The notes under the pieces are model-generated. The model saw only the letters and a list, made by a program, of their open reading frames with translations. It was not told the DNA's origin and searched no databases. Both the position numbers and the translations under genes were made by a program. A stretch of 47,219 bases of DNA from Candidatus Allofournierella pullistercoris. Its GTDB lineage: Bacteria > Bacillota > Clostridia > Oscillospirales > Ruminococcaceae. The stretch lies in the NCBI GenBank assembly GCA_018883715.1, contig JAHLFP010000001.1, positions 1 through 47,219 of the forward strand, in the 5' to 3' direction. Below are positions 35,748-44,921 of this stretch, one piece after another (within the stretch, counting starts at the first letter, position 1; every line of letters starts with the position of its first letter).

Positions 35748-38700
35748 TTATTTGTCGTCGTGCAGTTCTTTATACAGACGATCCGCCAAAGCTCTCATCA
35801 CAGCCTGATACTTATCTGCATCCAAGAAGAGTTGCTCATATGCTGCGGTGTTCTCCATATAAGCTTCCTGTGCGGTTGTATCAAAAATACCCGGGAAAAG
35901 ACTTCTCTCATATACTTGGCGATCCTCGGTCTTTGCGGCTTTTTTTGCTTTAGAATCCTTGCGCATTTTTTGATACAGCGTATCAACCATTACACGGTCT
36001 GCATCTGTGAATTCACCATAAAATTCTTCATTGATGCGCTGAATGATCTCGTCCAATGGACTGGTACGATCTTTCTGACCGCCAGCTCGTTTTGGCTGAG
36101 TCGGTTTCCAAGAGCCAGGCTTGCTTTCAAGTTCGATTGCACCTTCATATGTCTTTTCCAGACGATAATATTCCAGCTTGACTCTATTATCAAGGTCAAA
36201 TGGCTGTACGGGATCGGAGGGAAGCAACTTTGCCAAGTAAGAGCAGAAAACGTACTCTTTGTGCAGTTCCTTATCGAACATACGGGTAATTTGAGAAATG
36301 TAGTTATACCACTTAACGAGCGCACGGACTTCTCTACGAAACTGATAGCGTTGCTCTTGATTGAGTCCGTTGTACTTATTAGCCACAGGCTTTAGCGCAT
36401 TGGATATCTTTCCCTGAGTCAGATTTGCCTTGCGCACATCCGGGTCAAAATAAATACTGGAAACTTCTTCAATATCCTCATCTGTATAGATGCCAAAACC
36501 ACGAAGAGTTTTCTGTGTTGTGTAAATCAAATCAAAGTTGATTTCTTCATCCAGGCTGGTCTCCTGATAGAACTGCTGGAAAGCTTCACGGATGCGTTCA
36601 ATCGGATTTACAAAATCGAGAATATAGGTGTCCTCTTTGCCAGGGTAGATACGGTTGACACGGCTCAAAGTCTGAACAGCCTTCACATCACGAAGCTCTT
36701 TGTCAACAATCATCGTGTGAAGAAGCGGTTCATCAAAGCCTGTCTGATATTTTTCCGCAACAATGAGAATATTGCCTTCCTCGTGGAATACAGCCTTTGT
36801 CTGACTTTCCTTCACCCGATTTCCGTTGCGATCTACATTCATACCGCTTTCGGTGTATTCAGTACCTGTCGGGTCATCCGGGTCTTTCAGGCTCCCGCTA
36901 AAAGCAATCATGATTTCTACATCGTCGTAATTGTTGCTTTCAAGATAACGCTTAATTTCATGATAGTAACGGACTGCCGCCAGCCTGGACGCAGTAACTA
37001 CCATCATCTTTCCACGGCCACCGATTTTCTTTTTTGTGACCTCACGGAAAGTCTCTACAATAATAGCTGCTTTCTGCTGAAGGTTGTGTGGATGTAATTC
37101 CTCATAGCGTCGAATCGTTCTAACAGCCTTGGAGGTAGGGACTTCCGGATTGTCCTGGACATTCTTTGCGATTTGATAACACATTTTGTATGTGGTATAG
37201 TTCGCTAAAACATCCAGGATAAATCCTTCTTCGATAGCCTGTCGCATCGAATAGATGTGGAAGGGATGGAAAGAACCATCCGGTTGAGGTTCGCCGAAAA
37301 TTTCCAGGGTTTTGCCTTTGGGCGTTGCAGTAAAGGCAAAGAAACTCATGTTGCTGTGTTTACCTTGGCTGAGCATTTCTTGCACAAGAATATCGTTTGC
37401 CTCGACTTCTTCGATAGCCTTTTCTTCCAGTTCAGCATATTCTGCAAGAGCATCGCTCACATCAGCAAGAGCCGCCTTGAGTTTTAATGCGCTCTGTCCG
37501 GTCTGGCTGCTGTGTGCTTCATCTACAATAACCGCATAATGCTTACCAACAGCGGACTCGACTTCATTGTAAATTACAGGGAACTTCTGTAAAGTGGTGA
37601 CAATGATACGCTTTCCATCGTTAATGGCGTCACGCAGAGCGCCAGAGTTTTTCTTCTCGTCAATCGTAACTACACTCCCCAAAGTGTGGTCAAAGCTGGA
37701 AACGGTGGCCTGCAACTGTTGATCGAGAATACGGCGGTCTGTAATAATGATTACGCTGTTAAAAATTGCATCGTTATTTTCGTTGTGGAGGCTGGCCATA
37801 CGGTAAGCCGTCCAAGCGATAGAATTAGACTTGCCGGAACCGGCACTGTGTTGGATGAGATAGTTATGTCCAGCGCCATTAGTTCTAACATGATTGACCA
37901 GTTGACGCACGACATCCAACTGGTGATACCGTGGGAAAATGACTTTGCTGCTGACGGTTTTCTTTGTGGAACCGTCCGGCAAAGTCTCTTTTTTTTCTGT
38001 TCTTTCGTAGTTAATGAACTTTTGCAGAATATCCAACAAGCTATCCTTCTGGAGGACTTTCTCCCAGAAGTATGAAGTTACATAGCTGCCATCGGTGCTC
38101 TTTGGATTACCTGCACCGCCATCCTTGCCTGCACCGGCACTGCCTTGATTGAAAGGAAGGAACGTTGTCTCCGGGCCTTTCAGCTGGGTAGTCATATATA
38201 CATTGTAGAGATCGCAGGCAAAGTATGCGAGAACACGCTTATTAAATCCGAATGCGGGTTCATTGTAGTTGCGGTCATATTGCCACTGACGCATAGCGTC
38301 ATCCACCGACTGCCCGGTGAGCTGATTCTTCAATTCAATCGCCACAACGGGGATGCCGTTGACAGCCAGCATCATATCGACTGTATTTGTGTTGCGTTTA
38401 GAATAGTGCCACTGGCGGATACACTGGCAGACATTCTTTTGGTAGTTGGTGATGGACACCTCGTTCAGCTCAGACTCAGGTTTAAAATAGCACACACGAA
38501 AATTGATGCCACGATGCTTAAAGCCGTGACGCAGGACAGAAATCAGACCATCCTGCGTGACGGCATTTTCAAATGCCTTATAAAACTGCCGAATCGGGTT
38601 GATCGTACACATCCGCTCAAAGCGTTTCCATGCCATGGGCTGGGTACTTTTTACGAAATCGGTCAGAGTGACGATGTCCAGAAACATATCTTTGCTTTCA

Positions 38701-38801
38701 TCGCTACAATAACCGGCATCCGTTGCCTTTGTCCATCCACCATCCTCAGAAACAAGGTAGGACTCTATGAATTCTTCAAAGCGTTTTTCTGTTTCGTTCA
38801 T
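35748..38801 (-). CDS. hsdR: Type I restriction enzyme R subunit
   Basis: 1017 residues, the motor and nuclease of a type I restriction-modification complex. The PD-(D/E)XK nuclease motif is visible as [12 protein letters not shown] near the N-terminus. SF2 translocase motifs follow: SAGSGKSNS (Walker A), DEAHSSQTG (Walker B), [11 protein letters not shown] (motif III), and [10 protein letters not shown] with [11 protein letters not shown] (motifs V-VI). It cleaves unmodified DNA far from the recognition site. The ATG at 38801 is chosen over GTG 38807, because AAAGGTGG sits at correct spacing for it. It is the last gene of the operon, after hsdS. Confidence 0.95.
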   Translation of the reverse strand: MNETEKRFEEFIESYLVSEDGGWTKATDAGYCSDESKDMFLDIVTLTDFVKSTQPMAWKRFERMCTINPIRQFYKAFENAVTQDGLISVLRHGFKHRGINFRVCYFKPESELNEVSITNYQKNVCQCIRQWHYSKRNTNTVDMMLAVNGIPVVAIELKNQLTGQSVDDAMRQWQYDRNYNEPAFGFNKRVLAYFACDLYNVYMTTQLKGPETTFLPFNQGSAGAGKDGGAGNPKSTDGSYVTSYFWEKVLQKDSLLDILQKFINYERTEKKETLPDGSTKKTVSSKVIFPRYHQLDVVRQLVNHVRTNGAGHNYLIQHSAGSGKSNSIAWTAYRMASLHNENNDAIFNSVIIITDRRILDQQLQATVSSFDHTLGSVVTIDEKKNSGALRDAINDGKRIIVTTLQKFPVIYNEVESAVGKHYAVIVDEAHSSQTGQSALKLKAALADVSDALAEYAELEEKAIEEVEANDILVQEMLSQGKHSNMSFFAFTATPKGKTLEIFGEPQPDGSFHPFHIYSMRQAIEEGFILDVLANYTTYKMCYQIAKNVQDNPEVPTSKAVRTIRRYEELHPHNLQQKAAIIVETFREVTKKKIGGRGKMMVVTASRLAAVRYYHEIKRYLESNNYDDVEIMIAFSGSLKDPDDPTGTEYTESGMNVDRNGNRVKESQTKAVFHEEGNILIVAEKYQTGFDEPLLHTMIVDKELRDVKAVQTLSRVNRIYPGKEDTYILDFVNPIERIREAFQQFYQETSLDEEINFDLIYTTQKTLRGFGIYTDEDIEEVSSIYFDPDVRKANLTQGKISNALKPVANKYNGLNQEQRYQFRREVRALVKWYNYISQITRMFDKELHKEYVFCSYLAKLLPSDPVQPFDLDNRVKLEYYRLEKTYEGAIELESKPGSWKPTQPKRAGGQKDRTSPLDEIIQRINEEFYGEFTDADRVMVDTLYQKMRKDSKAKKAAKTEDRQVYERSLFPGIFDTTAQEAYMENTAAYEQLFLDADKYQAVMRALADRLYKELHDDK

Positions 38802-38803
38802 GG

Positions 38804-40042
38804 TCACACCACCTTTCTTTTGCCTGTGACAGTTTCAAATATGAGAGATCTTTTATATGATTCAAGTTCTTGCAATAATTCATTTTTTTCTAATATCAAC
38901 GCATCAATTAAAGAAATTTGTTTATCCAAATACTCACAAATTTCCACTTGTTCTTCTTCCGGCGGAACTGTAACTTTAAAGTTTAGCAGCATAGGAAGTC
39001 GAACTGAGGGTACGGTGGATTTCGCACTACCCTTGTCCATCTCTTTGCTAAATCTATTGCTCATATAGTAGTAAAAATATCTGGGCAAAATATTATGAAA
39101 ATTGCGGAAACAATAGACTCTTTGATGAACGGCATATTTCCCAAATGCATGGTGAAATATCCGTCCTGCTCCTGCTCCATCACCAGCCATGAGGATTCCT
39201 TCGCAATCAAAAGTGTATTTATTTGATCTTTCAACGATGGGAGAACGCACATAAAATGGATATTTGCCATCTTCAATTGCGTTTTGCGTATCTTGGTTTC
39301 CCGTAGATACATCGCAGAGAAAGCGCAGTCTGCGAAGATACCAAGCCTGAGGAATTTCTCCAATAATATCTACACCGCTGTCTTTTGTTTTGCAATTTTT
39401 TGAGAGTCCTTTAGTCACTGCCTCAAATACAACAGATTCTCTCATCATTTTATAATCATCAATGCTGATTTTAGCTTCAGCAATCATGGCATCAATCTGT
39501 AAACATTGGTCATCCAGAAAGCGAACAATATTATCTTGTTCATCTTGATCTGGAAGAACCACTCGTAGTTCCTTTACTTCTGCATAATTCAATCCCTGCC
39601 GTACACCGGAACCCATGCCATAAAATCCTTTTTTCAGGTCAAAGGCATGGAGCAGGTAGAACAAGTATTTTGAATTTCTTTTGTCGATTGGACGCAAGGT
39701 TGTATAGGCGGAGGTAATAATACCACGCTCTGTGGCCAAACCTACCCGAAGGCTTGTATGGTCGTTCTGTAAATCTGTTAAACGAAGGACTATATCCCCA
39801 TCTTCGATAATGTTATAGCCGTCAAAAGACGCAGGAAGAAGTCCATCCGGCGAATCAATATCTTTACGTTTGATTTTGCCGTAACTCAAAGACAACAGAT
39901 TCTTTTCCTGAAGATTGCTGTTTTTTTCCTTGACCTGGGTCACAAGTTGATACAAGGTGTGGACACGCCAGTGAGAGGGAACACTGCCTATCCATTCAAT
40001 ACCACTATCTTTTGTTTTTTCATAGGTAGTAATTTCACTCAT
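38804..40042 (-). CDS. hsdS: Type I restriction-modification specificity subunit
   Basis: 412 residues with two target-recognition domains, each opened by the family phrase ([17 protein letters not shown] and [17 protein letters not shown]), and each followed by a coiled helix ([20 protein letters not shown] and [22 protein letters not shown]). It chooses the bipartite DNA site for both HsdM and HsdR; the site itself cannot be predicted. The start ATG overlaps the hsdM stop (ATGAGTGA), and GGTGGTGAG serves as ribosome binding site. Only one hsdS copy is present, with no inverted spare copy for phase variation. Confidence 0.94.
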   Translation of the reverse strand: MSEITTYEKTKDSGIEWIGSVPSHWRVHTLYQLVTQVKEKNSNLQEKNLLSLSYGKIKRKDIDSPDGLLPASFDGYNIIEDGDIVLRLTDLQNDHTSLRVGLATERGIITSAYTTLRPIDKRNSKYLFYLLHAFDLKKGFYGMGSGVRQGLNYAEVKELRVVLPDQDEQDNIVRFLDDQCLQIDAMIAEAKISIDDYKMMRESVVFEAVTKGLSKNCKTKDSGVDIIGEIPQAWYLRRLRFLCDVSTGNQDTQNAIEDGKYPFYVRSPIVERSNKYTFDCEGILMAGDGAGAGRIFHHAFGKYAVHQRVYCFRNFHNILPRYFYYYMSNRFSKEMDKGSAKSTVPSVRLPMLLNFKVTVPPEEEQVEICEYLDKQISLIDALILEKNELLQELESYKRSLIFETVTGKRKVV

Positions 40043-41828
40043 TTTGCTCACCACCATTTCCGAACAATGCCTGCAATTTCTCCATCAGTACCTTTTCACG
40101 GGCCGCAATACGTTTTGCAATATAAGCTGCCGGTTCCAGTTCCTCATATTCATAGAAGGTACGAGTGAATGGAATCTCATACCCAACCTTGGTCTTGCTT
40201 TTGTCAATCCAAGCACCCGGACGATAAGGGAGAACTTCCCGTGCAAAATAAGCATCCACATCTTCATCAAGTGGAACACTTTCAGTGTCACGCTTGGAGG
40301 TATCGGCTACTGGCTTTCCTTTTTTCACAATCGGGTTGCCATCGTCATCCAAAGCAGGACTTTCCACTGTAATTTTATTGTAGCCAAGCGATATGGCATC
40401 AAGCACTTTGCTTTTGCAAGTCAGCACTGTTTTTTTATCTTCTAAGGTCTTTGTAAAAATTGCACTTCTATATTCGCTGTATGCCTGCGTGATCAAATTG
40501 CGGCAAGATTCCGTAATATCTACACGCTTATTACCGATAGGACGTCTACGTGCCTCACAGCACTTGCTGGCATCAATCAACAAAATGCGTTCTCTATGTG
40601 TTTCGGGTTTGTTTTTGGATACTATCCAGACATAGGTTGCAATTCCGGTGTTATAAAAGCTGTCATTGGGAAGCTGAACAATAGCATCCAACCAGTCATT
40701 CTCAATAATATAGCGACGGATTTCACTGGGGCCACTTCCTGCATCTCCTGTGAAGAGAGAGGAACCATTTTGGATAATAGCCATTCTGCCGGTGTCCTTC
40801 AATTTTGCAATGCCATTCAGCAAGAACAGCATCTGCCCATCGGATTTTTGAGGTAAGCCAACACCAAACCGACCGGCATCGCCCAGTTTGTGTTCTTTCT
40901 CCACATCAGCCGCTTCACGCTTCCAATCGATACCGAATGGAGGATTGGAAATAATGTAGTCGAAGGTATAGCCCTTGAATTTATCTGCATTCAAGGTGTC
41001 GCCGAACTGCATGTTTTCAGGATCGCCACCACGGATCAGCATGTCCGCTTTGGCGATACCAAAAGTAAACGGGTTGATTTCCTGGCCATAACAGATGATT
41101 TCAGCCTCTTTGTCAAGGGCGTGAACACGCTCTTCCATACAGGTAAGCATCTGACTGGTGCCCATCGCCATATCGTATACAGTCTTGGCAGGGGCATCCT
41201 CGCCGGAAAAATCCGCATTCATGGTAAGCAAGTCACACATCAAATAAATAATGTCACGGCTGGTGAAGTGCGCACCTGCTTCTTCATCATAACTCTCAGA
41301 AAAACGCTGAACAAGGTTTTCGAAGACATAGCCCATATCAATTGCGGAAATTTTCTCCGGATTCATATCTGCATTGTCAGCAGTAAAGTCGCTGATAACC
41401 TGATACAGAACTCCCGCATCCGCCATACGCTCGATTTGCGTAAAGAAGCCCATATTCGCCAGAATGTCGATAACATTATCGGAGAAGCCGTTGATGTAAG
41501 CCTCGAAATTGGTCTTAATATTCTCTGGGTCAGCTTTCAGTCGCTCGAAGGTGTACTGGCTGGTATTGTAAAAACGATAGCCAGACGCAGTACGCAGAAA
41601 ACCATCTTTGACAGCTAACTGCTTTACCTTTTCATATGTGTCCAGCACTTTCTCTCTGGTCGGGAGTAAGCAGTCATGAAAACGCTTAATCACGACCATG
41701 GGCAAGATAACCAGACCATATTCATGAGGCTTATATGCTCCAAATAGACTGTTAGCCACATTCCATATCAGATTTGCTTTTTCTTGAATGTTTGTACCGA
41801 CTATTTTGATCTTTTCATTGGTATCCAT
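40035..41828 (-). CDS. hsdM: Type I restriction-modification methyltransferase subunit
   Basis: 597 residues, N6-adenine methyltransferase. An HsdM N-terminal domain precedes the catalytic fold. Motif IV is intact (YIISNPPFGIDW). Motif I reads VYDMAMGTSQML, where most HsdM proteins have DPACGTGGML, so the SAM loop is unusual. The C-terminal helical part is long and contains RIAAREKVLMEKLQAL. The ATG at 41828 follows GGGAGGAACGAGATT. The start overlaps the end of the ISL3-derived gene by 14 nt, and the stop overlaps hsdS, so the whole operon is translationally linked. Confidence 0.93.
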   Translation of the reverse strand: MDTNEKIKIVGTNIQEKANLIWNVANSLFGAYKPHEYGLVILPMVVIKRFHDCLLPTREKVLDTYEKVKQLAVKDGFLRTASGYRFYNTSQYTFERLKADPENIKTNFEAYINGFSDNVIDILANMGFFTQIERMADAGVLYQVISDFTADNADMNPEKISAIDMGYVFENLVQRFSESYDEEAGAHFTSRDIIYLMCDLLTMNADFSGEDAPAKTVYDMAMGTSQMLTCMEERVHALDKEAEIICYGQEINPFTFGIAKADMLIRGGDPENMQFGDTLNADKFKGYTFDYIISNPPFGIDWKREAADVEKEHKLGDAGRFGVGLPQKSDGQMLFLLNGIAKLKDTGRMAIIQNGSSLFTGDAGSGPSEIRRYIIENDWLDAIVQLPNDSFYNTGIATYVWIVSKNKPETHRERILLIDASKCCEARRRPIGNKRVDITESCRNLITQAYSEYRSAIFTKTLEDKKTVLTCKSKVLDAISLGYNKITVESPALDDDGNPIVKKGKPVADTSKRDTESVPLDEDVDAYFAREVLPYRPGAWIDKSKTKVGYEIPFTRTFYEYEELEPAAYIAKRIAAREKVLMEKLQALFGNGGEQNE

Positions 41829-43149
41829 AATCTCGTTCCTCCCTAATATTGGCTGAGATCTCATTGATTTTCTCGGTTAAACGACTTGATTTAATGCCGT
41901 ATCGCCACAGTTCTCCGTTTTCCTCCATGGTGTCGTGAGTTATAGAGAAGATGCAGCGACCACGCATTACATCGAAAATGCAGTGCGGCATATCCTTGAT
42001 AGCGTCACAGATGCCTTGCACCGCAAACTGATAATTGTTGGGTGGCTTCTCGCCCAGTGTCAAAAATCCGCTTAATTGCTCGCCAAAGATATCAATAATA
42101 TCACCAACTGCCAAAAACTCATCTACCTCTGCCGGAATCTGGTCTGCCCATGTTCGGAGATCTTCCATCGACCACTTGGTTTCCATAAGCTCCAACAATC
42201 TCTGATGGTGATTGTAAGCCCGTTGTAACCTCGGCCTACTTTTCATCCCTTCCTTAATTCTGGGAATGACAGTTCTATCATCCAGGTCTTTGTGGAGTAC
42301 CGTCAATCGCCGGTCTTTATGAACCACCGGAAATCGCTTTCCGTCGGAATGGATAATATCAAGCATAGCGTTTCTGGCATATCGCTGAATCGCCTCATCA
42401 GTCACCACAATTGAAGCCATTGGAAAGTACTGATTCACGGCATTAAATAAGCTATCAACTGGGTCTACATATATGGTTTCAACTTGGTTAGCATCCAATG
42501 TTTTCAGAAATGCACCACAGGTTTCCTCAGATGAATCTCGCAAAATATCCAGGCAATAAACCTCACCATCCCAAATTCCTAAAACAGCGGGATAGAACTC
42601 CCCAAAAAACACCACCTCGACAATGCTAATGATATGCGGTGTTCTGATCGGGGGCAACAATGACTCCCTATATTGAATTCTTCGTCTCATTACTTCACCC
42701 ACTGAAGCAGTAGAAGCTGGAACACCGTAATGCTGGCATACTTTTTTATATGAAAATTGAAAGGTCCCGTCTGCCAAGGCATCTGATAGCCGGTTTGTGA
42801 ATTTGCATCCCTTTTCTCCAAATTCTGTAGGCTCAGGGAAAACGCTTTGCCCGCAGTTATCACAACGCATATAACGCTGATGAAAAAGTAGGCTGATAAT
42901 CTGAAATGTCTTGTGGTCCTCGTCAAGCCACAATAAATCCCTGAGTTTTCGATCCACAATTTTAGAGCAGCGTGTTTTCGAGGAACGGCAAGCAGGGCAG
43001 AGCAATTTCTCATCCTCAAAGTATCTACGATGTACCACTTCTAAACCAACATCATCACTGTTTGTTTTTAATACCACAAGTTCGGGTATGCCCAGCCGTT
43101 CGGTTTCGGCTTTGGAGATGTTTTCTTTTGTATATAGCTTTTTTCCCAA
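41815..43149 (-). CDS. ISL3 transposase-derived protein, first gene of the hsd operon
   Basis: 444 residues. The N-terminal zinc finger is ISL3-type: CPAC (Cys51, Cys54) and CDNC (Cys96, Cys99) around DRKLRDLLWL. A helix-turn-helix region (about 125-155) follows. The DDE-like region keeps Asp229 (YVDP) and Asp251 (VVTDE) but has Val177 where ISL3 transposases carry the first catalytic Asp (ISIVEVVF), so transposition activity is doubtful. No insertion-sequence ends flank it, and its 3' end overlaps hsdM by 14 nt. It looks like a domesticated transposase that became part of a type I RM operon, perhaps as a DNA-binding regulator. The start is TTG at 43149, 6 nt after GGAGGAG. Confidence 0.75.
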   Translation of the reverse strand: MGKKLYTKENISKAETERLGIPELVVLKTNSDDVGLEVVHRRYFEDEKLLCPACRSSKTRCSKIVDRKLRDLLWLDEDHKTFQIISLLFHQRYMRCDNCGQSVFPEPTEFGEKGCKFTNRLSDALADGTFQFSYKKVCQHYGVPASTASVGEVMRRRIQYRESLLPPIRTPHIISIVEVVFFGEFYPAVLGIWDGEVYCLDILRDSSEETCGAFLKTLDANQVETIYVDPVDSLFNAVNQYFPMASIVVTDEAIQRYARNAMLDIIHSDGKRFPVVHKDRRLTVLHKDLDDRTVIPRIKEGMKSRPRLQRAYNHHQRLLELMETKWSMEDLRTWADQIPAEVDEFLAVGDIIDIFGEQLSGFLTLGEKPPNNYQFAVQGICDAIKDMPHCIFDVMRGRCIFSITHDTMEENGELWRYGIKSSRLTEKINEISANIREERDYGYQ

Positions 43150-43173
43150 GGCACACTCCTCCCATCTTATTTT

Positions 43174-43202
43174 ATTATACAATATTTGCCACCAAAAATC
43201 AA
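43174..43202 (-). promoter_or_regulatory. Promoter of the ISL3-like/hsd operon
   Basis: TTGATT and TATAAT separated by 17 nt on the minus strand, about 24 nt before the TTG start. The spacer is filled by one copy of the 12-nt repeat at 43185-43196. Confidence 0.75.
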
Positions 43203-43247
43203 ATGATTTCAATTATTATCTTATGTTTTTTCAATTTTGCCACCAAA
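43185..43247. repeat. Two direct operator-like repeats at the hsd promoter
   Basis: TTTGCCACCAAA occurs at 43185-43196, exactly within the -35/-10 spacer, and again at 43236-43247, 51 nt upstream of the first on the minus strand (about five helical turns). Identical 12-mers here suggest a regulator binding site. Confidence 0.6.
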
Positions 43248-43286
43248 TACCAAACATATGAATTTTTCAAATAGCAGAAATAGCTG

Positions 43287-43292
43287 TATAAT
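43287..43292 (+). promoter_or_regulatory. -10 of the structured leader transcript
   Basis: TATAAT about 20 nt before the leader hairpins, with a weak -35 (TTTTCA) 17 nt upstream. It diverges from the hsd promoter. Confidence 0.5.
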
Positions 43293-43311
43293 GGGACCAT
43301 CAGAAAAAAGA

Positions 43312-43427
43312 GAAATTCACCGGCCCCACGGAAGCCGTGGACAAGTGAATTTCCGAAGCTTTTAAGGAGGTGGTGTCTTATGTACAAATAAAAAGAGCGG
43401 CAATCTGCTGGCACAGATTAACCGCTC
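43312..43427 (+). promoter_or_regulatory. Structured leader with a three-codon ORF
   Basis: GAAATTCAC (43312-43320) pairs with GTGAATTTC (43345-43353), enclosing CCACGG-AAG-CCGTGG. AAGGAGGTGG and the mini-ORF come next, then a hairpin GAGCGG...CCGCTC (43395-43427) with inner AATCTG/CAGATT. The arrangement resembles ribosome-dependent attenuators; no T-run follows the last hairpin. Confidence 0.5.
43380..43391 (+). CDS. Three-codon leader ORF (Met-Tyr-Lys)
   Basis: ATG TAC AAA TAA, 7 nt after a near-perfect ribosome binding site AAGGAGGTG. A ribosome binding site of this quality before a three-codon frame suggests regulatory translation rather than a functional peptide. Alternatively it is the stub of a decayed small toxin gene. 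Confidence 0.4.
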   Translation: MYK

Positions 43428-43494
43428 ATTTGCAATATGTACGCTATCAAAATATCATGTATCGCTTGTTTGGTCAAGCAGAAAGGAAAATTAT

Positions 43495-43710
43495 ATGTAT
43501 CATTATTACTATGTCAACAACAATCAGACGTTAAATCCTGGCCTTCATCATGAAGTCCATACAAAAGAGCATGCTGAACAGCTTGGCATCCGTAGCGCAC
43601 AGTATGTGGGCTACTTTGAAAGCGAGGTTGAGGCAGTGGCTCATGCGAAGAAAATCTATCTCGATGCGGACGGTTGTGCAATCTGCTGTCCTAAGGCACA
43701 CAGGGGGTAA
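43495..43710 (+). CDS. Small Cys/His-rich protein of the accessory region
   Basis: 71 residues (MYHYYYVNNNQ onward), containing HHEVHTKEH, a YVGYF core and a cysteine-rich end ADGCAICCPKAHRG. This recalls a widespread family of small proteins with a YYVN...HEVH...CCP pattern, of unknown role; the Cys/His set could bind zinc. AAAGGAAAATT precedes the ATG. It is followed 4 nt later by the DUF2188 gene, so the two are an operon behind the structured leader. Confidence 0.8.
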   Translation: MYHYYYVNNNQTLNPGLHHEVHTKEHAEQLGIRSAQYVGYFESEVEAVAHAKKIYLDADGCAICCPKAHRG

Positions 43711-43714
43711 TCGT

Positions 43715-43942
43715 ATGGCTCGTTCTACTCATCATGTCGTTCACAATCCCAATGGTGGCTGGGATGTAAAACGTGGCGGAGCTCAACGCTCCAGTGGCCA
43801 CTATTCCACCAAGGAACAGGCAGTAAATGCTGGAAGACAAATCAGCCGAAACCAAGGCACTGAGTTTGTCATTCATGGGCTGGACGGTCGTATTCAGTCT
43901 GCGGATAGCCATGGAGGGGACCCTCATCCGCCGAAAGGCTGA
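43715..43942 (+). CDS. DUF2188 family small protein
   Basis: 75 residues beginning MARSTHHVVHNPNGGWDVKR. The layout HHVVHNPNGGWDVKRGGA...HYSTKEQAVNAGRQISRNQGTEFVIHGLDGRIQSADSHG is the DUF2188 pattern (an AP2/integrase-N-like beta fold by family analogy), with no known function; members are common in mobile elements. The stop of the preceding gene and GGGGG before ATG fit this start; a longer frame from 43550 overlaps the upstream gene and is rejected. A terminator follows about 90 nt later. Confidence 0.85.
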   Translation: MARSTHHVVHNPNGGWDVKRGGAQRSSGHYSTKEQAVNAGRQISRNQGTEFVIHGLDGRIQSADSHGGDPHPPKG

Positions 43943-44034
43943 TTTCGATAAAACACTGGTCTCCAAAGGCTCTACGGAGTCTATAAGGAGAAAAGTGGGT
44001 AAACTGCTTGCCGTCCACAAGGCTAAGTTAAGAC

Positions 44035-44068
44035 AAAGGGCATCCATGCTTTCGTATGGATGCCCTTT
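44035..44068. terminator. Bidirectional terminator between DUF2188 and the DUF6061-like gene
   Basis: AAAGGGCATCCAT / ATGGATGCCCTTT, a perfect 13-bp stem with an 8-nt loop, lying between convergent genes. Confidence 0.85.
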
Positions 44069-44091
44069 ACACGTCAAGATCTATAGAGTTA

Positions 44092-44343
44092 TCAATCAGA
44101 ATCTAACTGCGGGATCTCCGTTACGGTTCGCAAGTATTTTTCTGGATCACCATTCAAAATCAATTCCGCATAAGACAACGGATCGTTGTAGATGAGCCAG
44201 TTCAGTTCAGACCGCTGGAAACGGCTATTCGCAACTTCGTCCTCTACAGCGGTGCAATTAATGGAAATCATGCTGTCGTCAGAATATCTTAGTTCAACGC
44301 AGCCTGTGTCCATGTTAAATTCACAGGAAAGTAATGTTTTCAT
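44092..44343 (-). CDS. DUF6061-like small protein
   Basis: 83 residues (MKTLLSCEFNMDTGCVELRY onward), with ISINCTAVEDEVANSRFQRSELNWLIYNDPLSYAELILNGDPEKYL. From memory this fits DUF6061, small proteins on integrative elements of gut Firmicutes; function unknown. ATG 44343 follows GGAGGATAGC; a frame extension of 11 codons has no ribosome binding site. It is the last gene inside the right end of the element. Confidence 0.78.
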   Translation of the reverse strand: MKTLLSCEFNMDTGCVELRYSDDSMISINCTAVEDEVANSRFQRSELNWLIYNDPLSYAELILNGDPEKYLRTVTEIPQLDSD

Positions 44344-44379
44344 AATGCTATCCTCCAATATAGGCTCTGTTAACAAGAA

Positions 44380-44420
44380 AAACTCCCGACTAATTCCTGT
44401 TAGGAATCAGACGGGAGTTT
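44380..44420 (-). terminator. Terminator inside the right end of the element
   Basis: On the minus strand AAACTCCCG / CGGGAGTTT with an inner ATTCC/GGAAT stem, then TTCTTG. It faces transcripts entering from trxA. Confidence 0.7.
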
Positions 44421-44463
44421 CGTATGCACCCGAAAACCGTCAGCTAACAGTTGATAAGTGATT

Positions 44464-44486
44464 TAGTTCCTTATCACTGTTAAGCC
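44464..44486 (-). repeat. Right end inverted repeat of the element (attP half-site in attR)
   Basis: The inverse of 26970-26992 with two mismatches. Outward of it come AA and then the right half of the split terminator. Confidence 0.8.
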
Positions 44487-44504
44487 AATGGACAGGGGGT
44501 TTTT
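44487..44504 (-). terminator. Right half of the terminator split by element insertion (attR, host side)
   Basis: AATGGACAGGGGGTTTTT. CAGGGGGTTTTT is the exact complement of the arm at 26951-26962. It lies 14 nt downstream of the trxA stop. Confidence 0.75.
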
Positions 44505-44517
44505 ATCATGGATGGGA

Positions 44518-44829
44518 TTAGCCCAGCAGCTCTTCAATAGCAGCCTTGGGTTTCAGGCCAACGCTCTTTGCGGCAACCTGGCCTTCCTTAAAGACAATCA
44601 GGGTGGGGATGCTCATGACACCGAACTTGGAAGCCAGCTCAGGGCACTGGTCGATGTCAATCTTGCCTACCTTCAGGGCACCGGCCTTTTCCTCTGCCAG
44701 CTGGTCCACAACGGGAGCCATCATGCGGCAGGGGCCACACCACTCAGCCCAGAAATCCACCAGAACGGGAACCTGGCTTGCCAGAACTTCCTGCTCGAAA
44801 TTTTCATTGGTAATGGTAATTACGCTCAT
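44518..44829 (-). CDS. trxA: Thioredoxin
   Basis: 103 residues, a complete thioredoxin. The redox motif is WCGPC with Cys31 and Cys34, and the cis-Pro lies in GVMSIPTLIVF. It reduces disulfides in cytosolic proteins with electrons from thioredoxin reductase, which is not in this window. ATG 44829 follows AAGGAG at 10 nt; a frame extension of 22 codons has no support. Downstream it meets the right half of the split terminator. Confidence 0.95.
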   Translation of the reverse strand: MSVITITNENFEQEVLASQVPVLVDFWAEWCGPCRMMAPVVDQLAEEKAGALKVGKIDIDQCPELASKFGVMSIPTLIVFKEGQVAAKSVGLKPKAAIEELLG

Positions 44830-44921
44830 GGTTTGCAATCTCCTTTTATAAAGGTTGATGGTTGATGTTATGTAGTATAGCCCTGTGGCGTACAAACATA
44901 CAGTGATAAAGTCACCCTTGG

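Larger units (their letters stand above)
43150..43494. other. Divergent regulatory region between the hsd operon and the small-gene unit
   Basis: 345 nt holding the hsd promoter and repeats on one side and the -10, leader hairpins and mini-ORF on the other. After the last hairpin, 43428-43494 has only the ribosome binding site of the next gene. Confidence 0.6.

Noticed and set aside
38804-40042. Phase-variable hsdS system
   Set aside because: Only one hsdS and no inverted partial copy or local invertase; the recombinase is a distant element integrase.
41815-43149. A free ISL3 insertion sequence
   Set aside because: No terminal inverted repeats or target duplication seen, catalytic Asp replaced, and the gene overlaps hsdM in coupled fashion.
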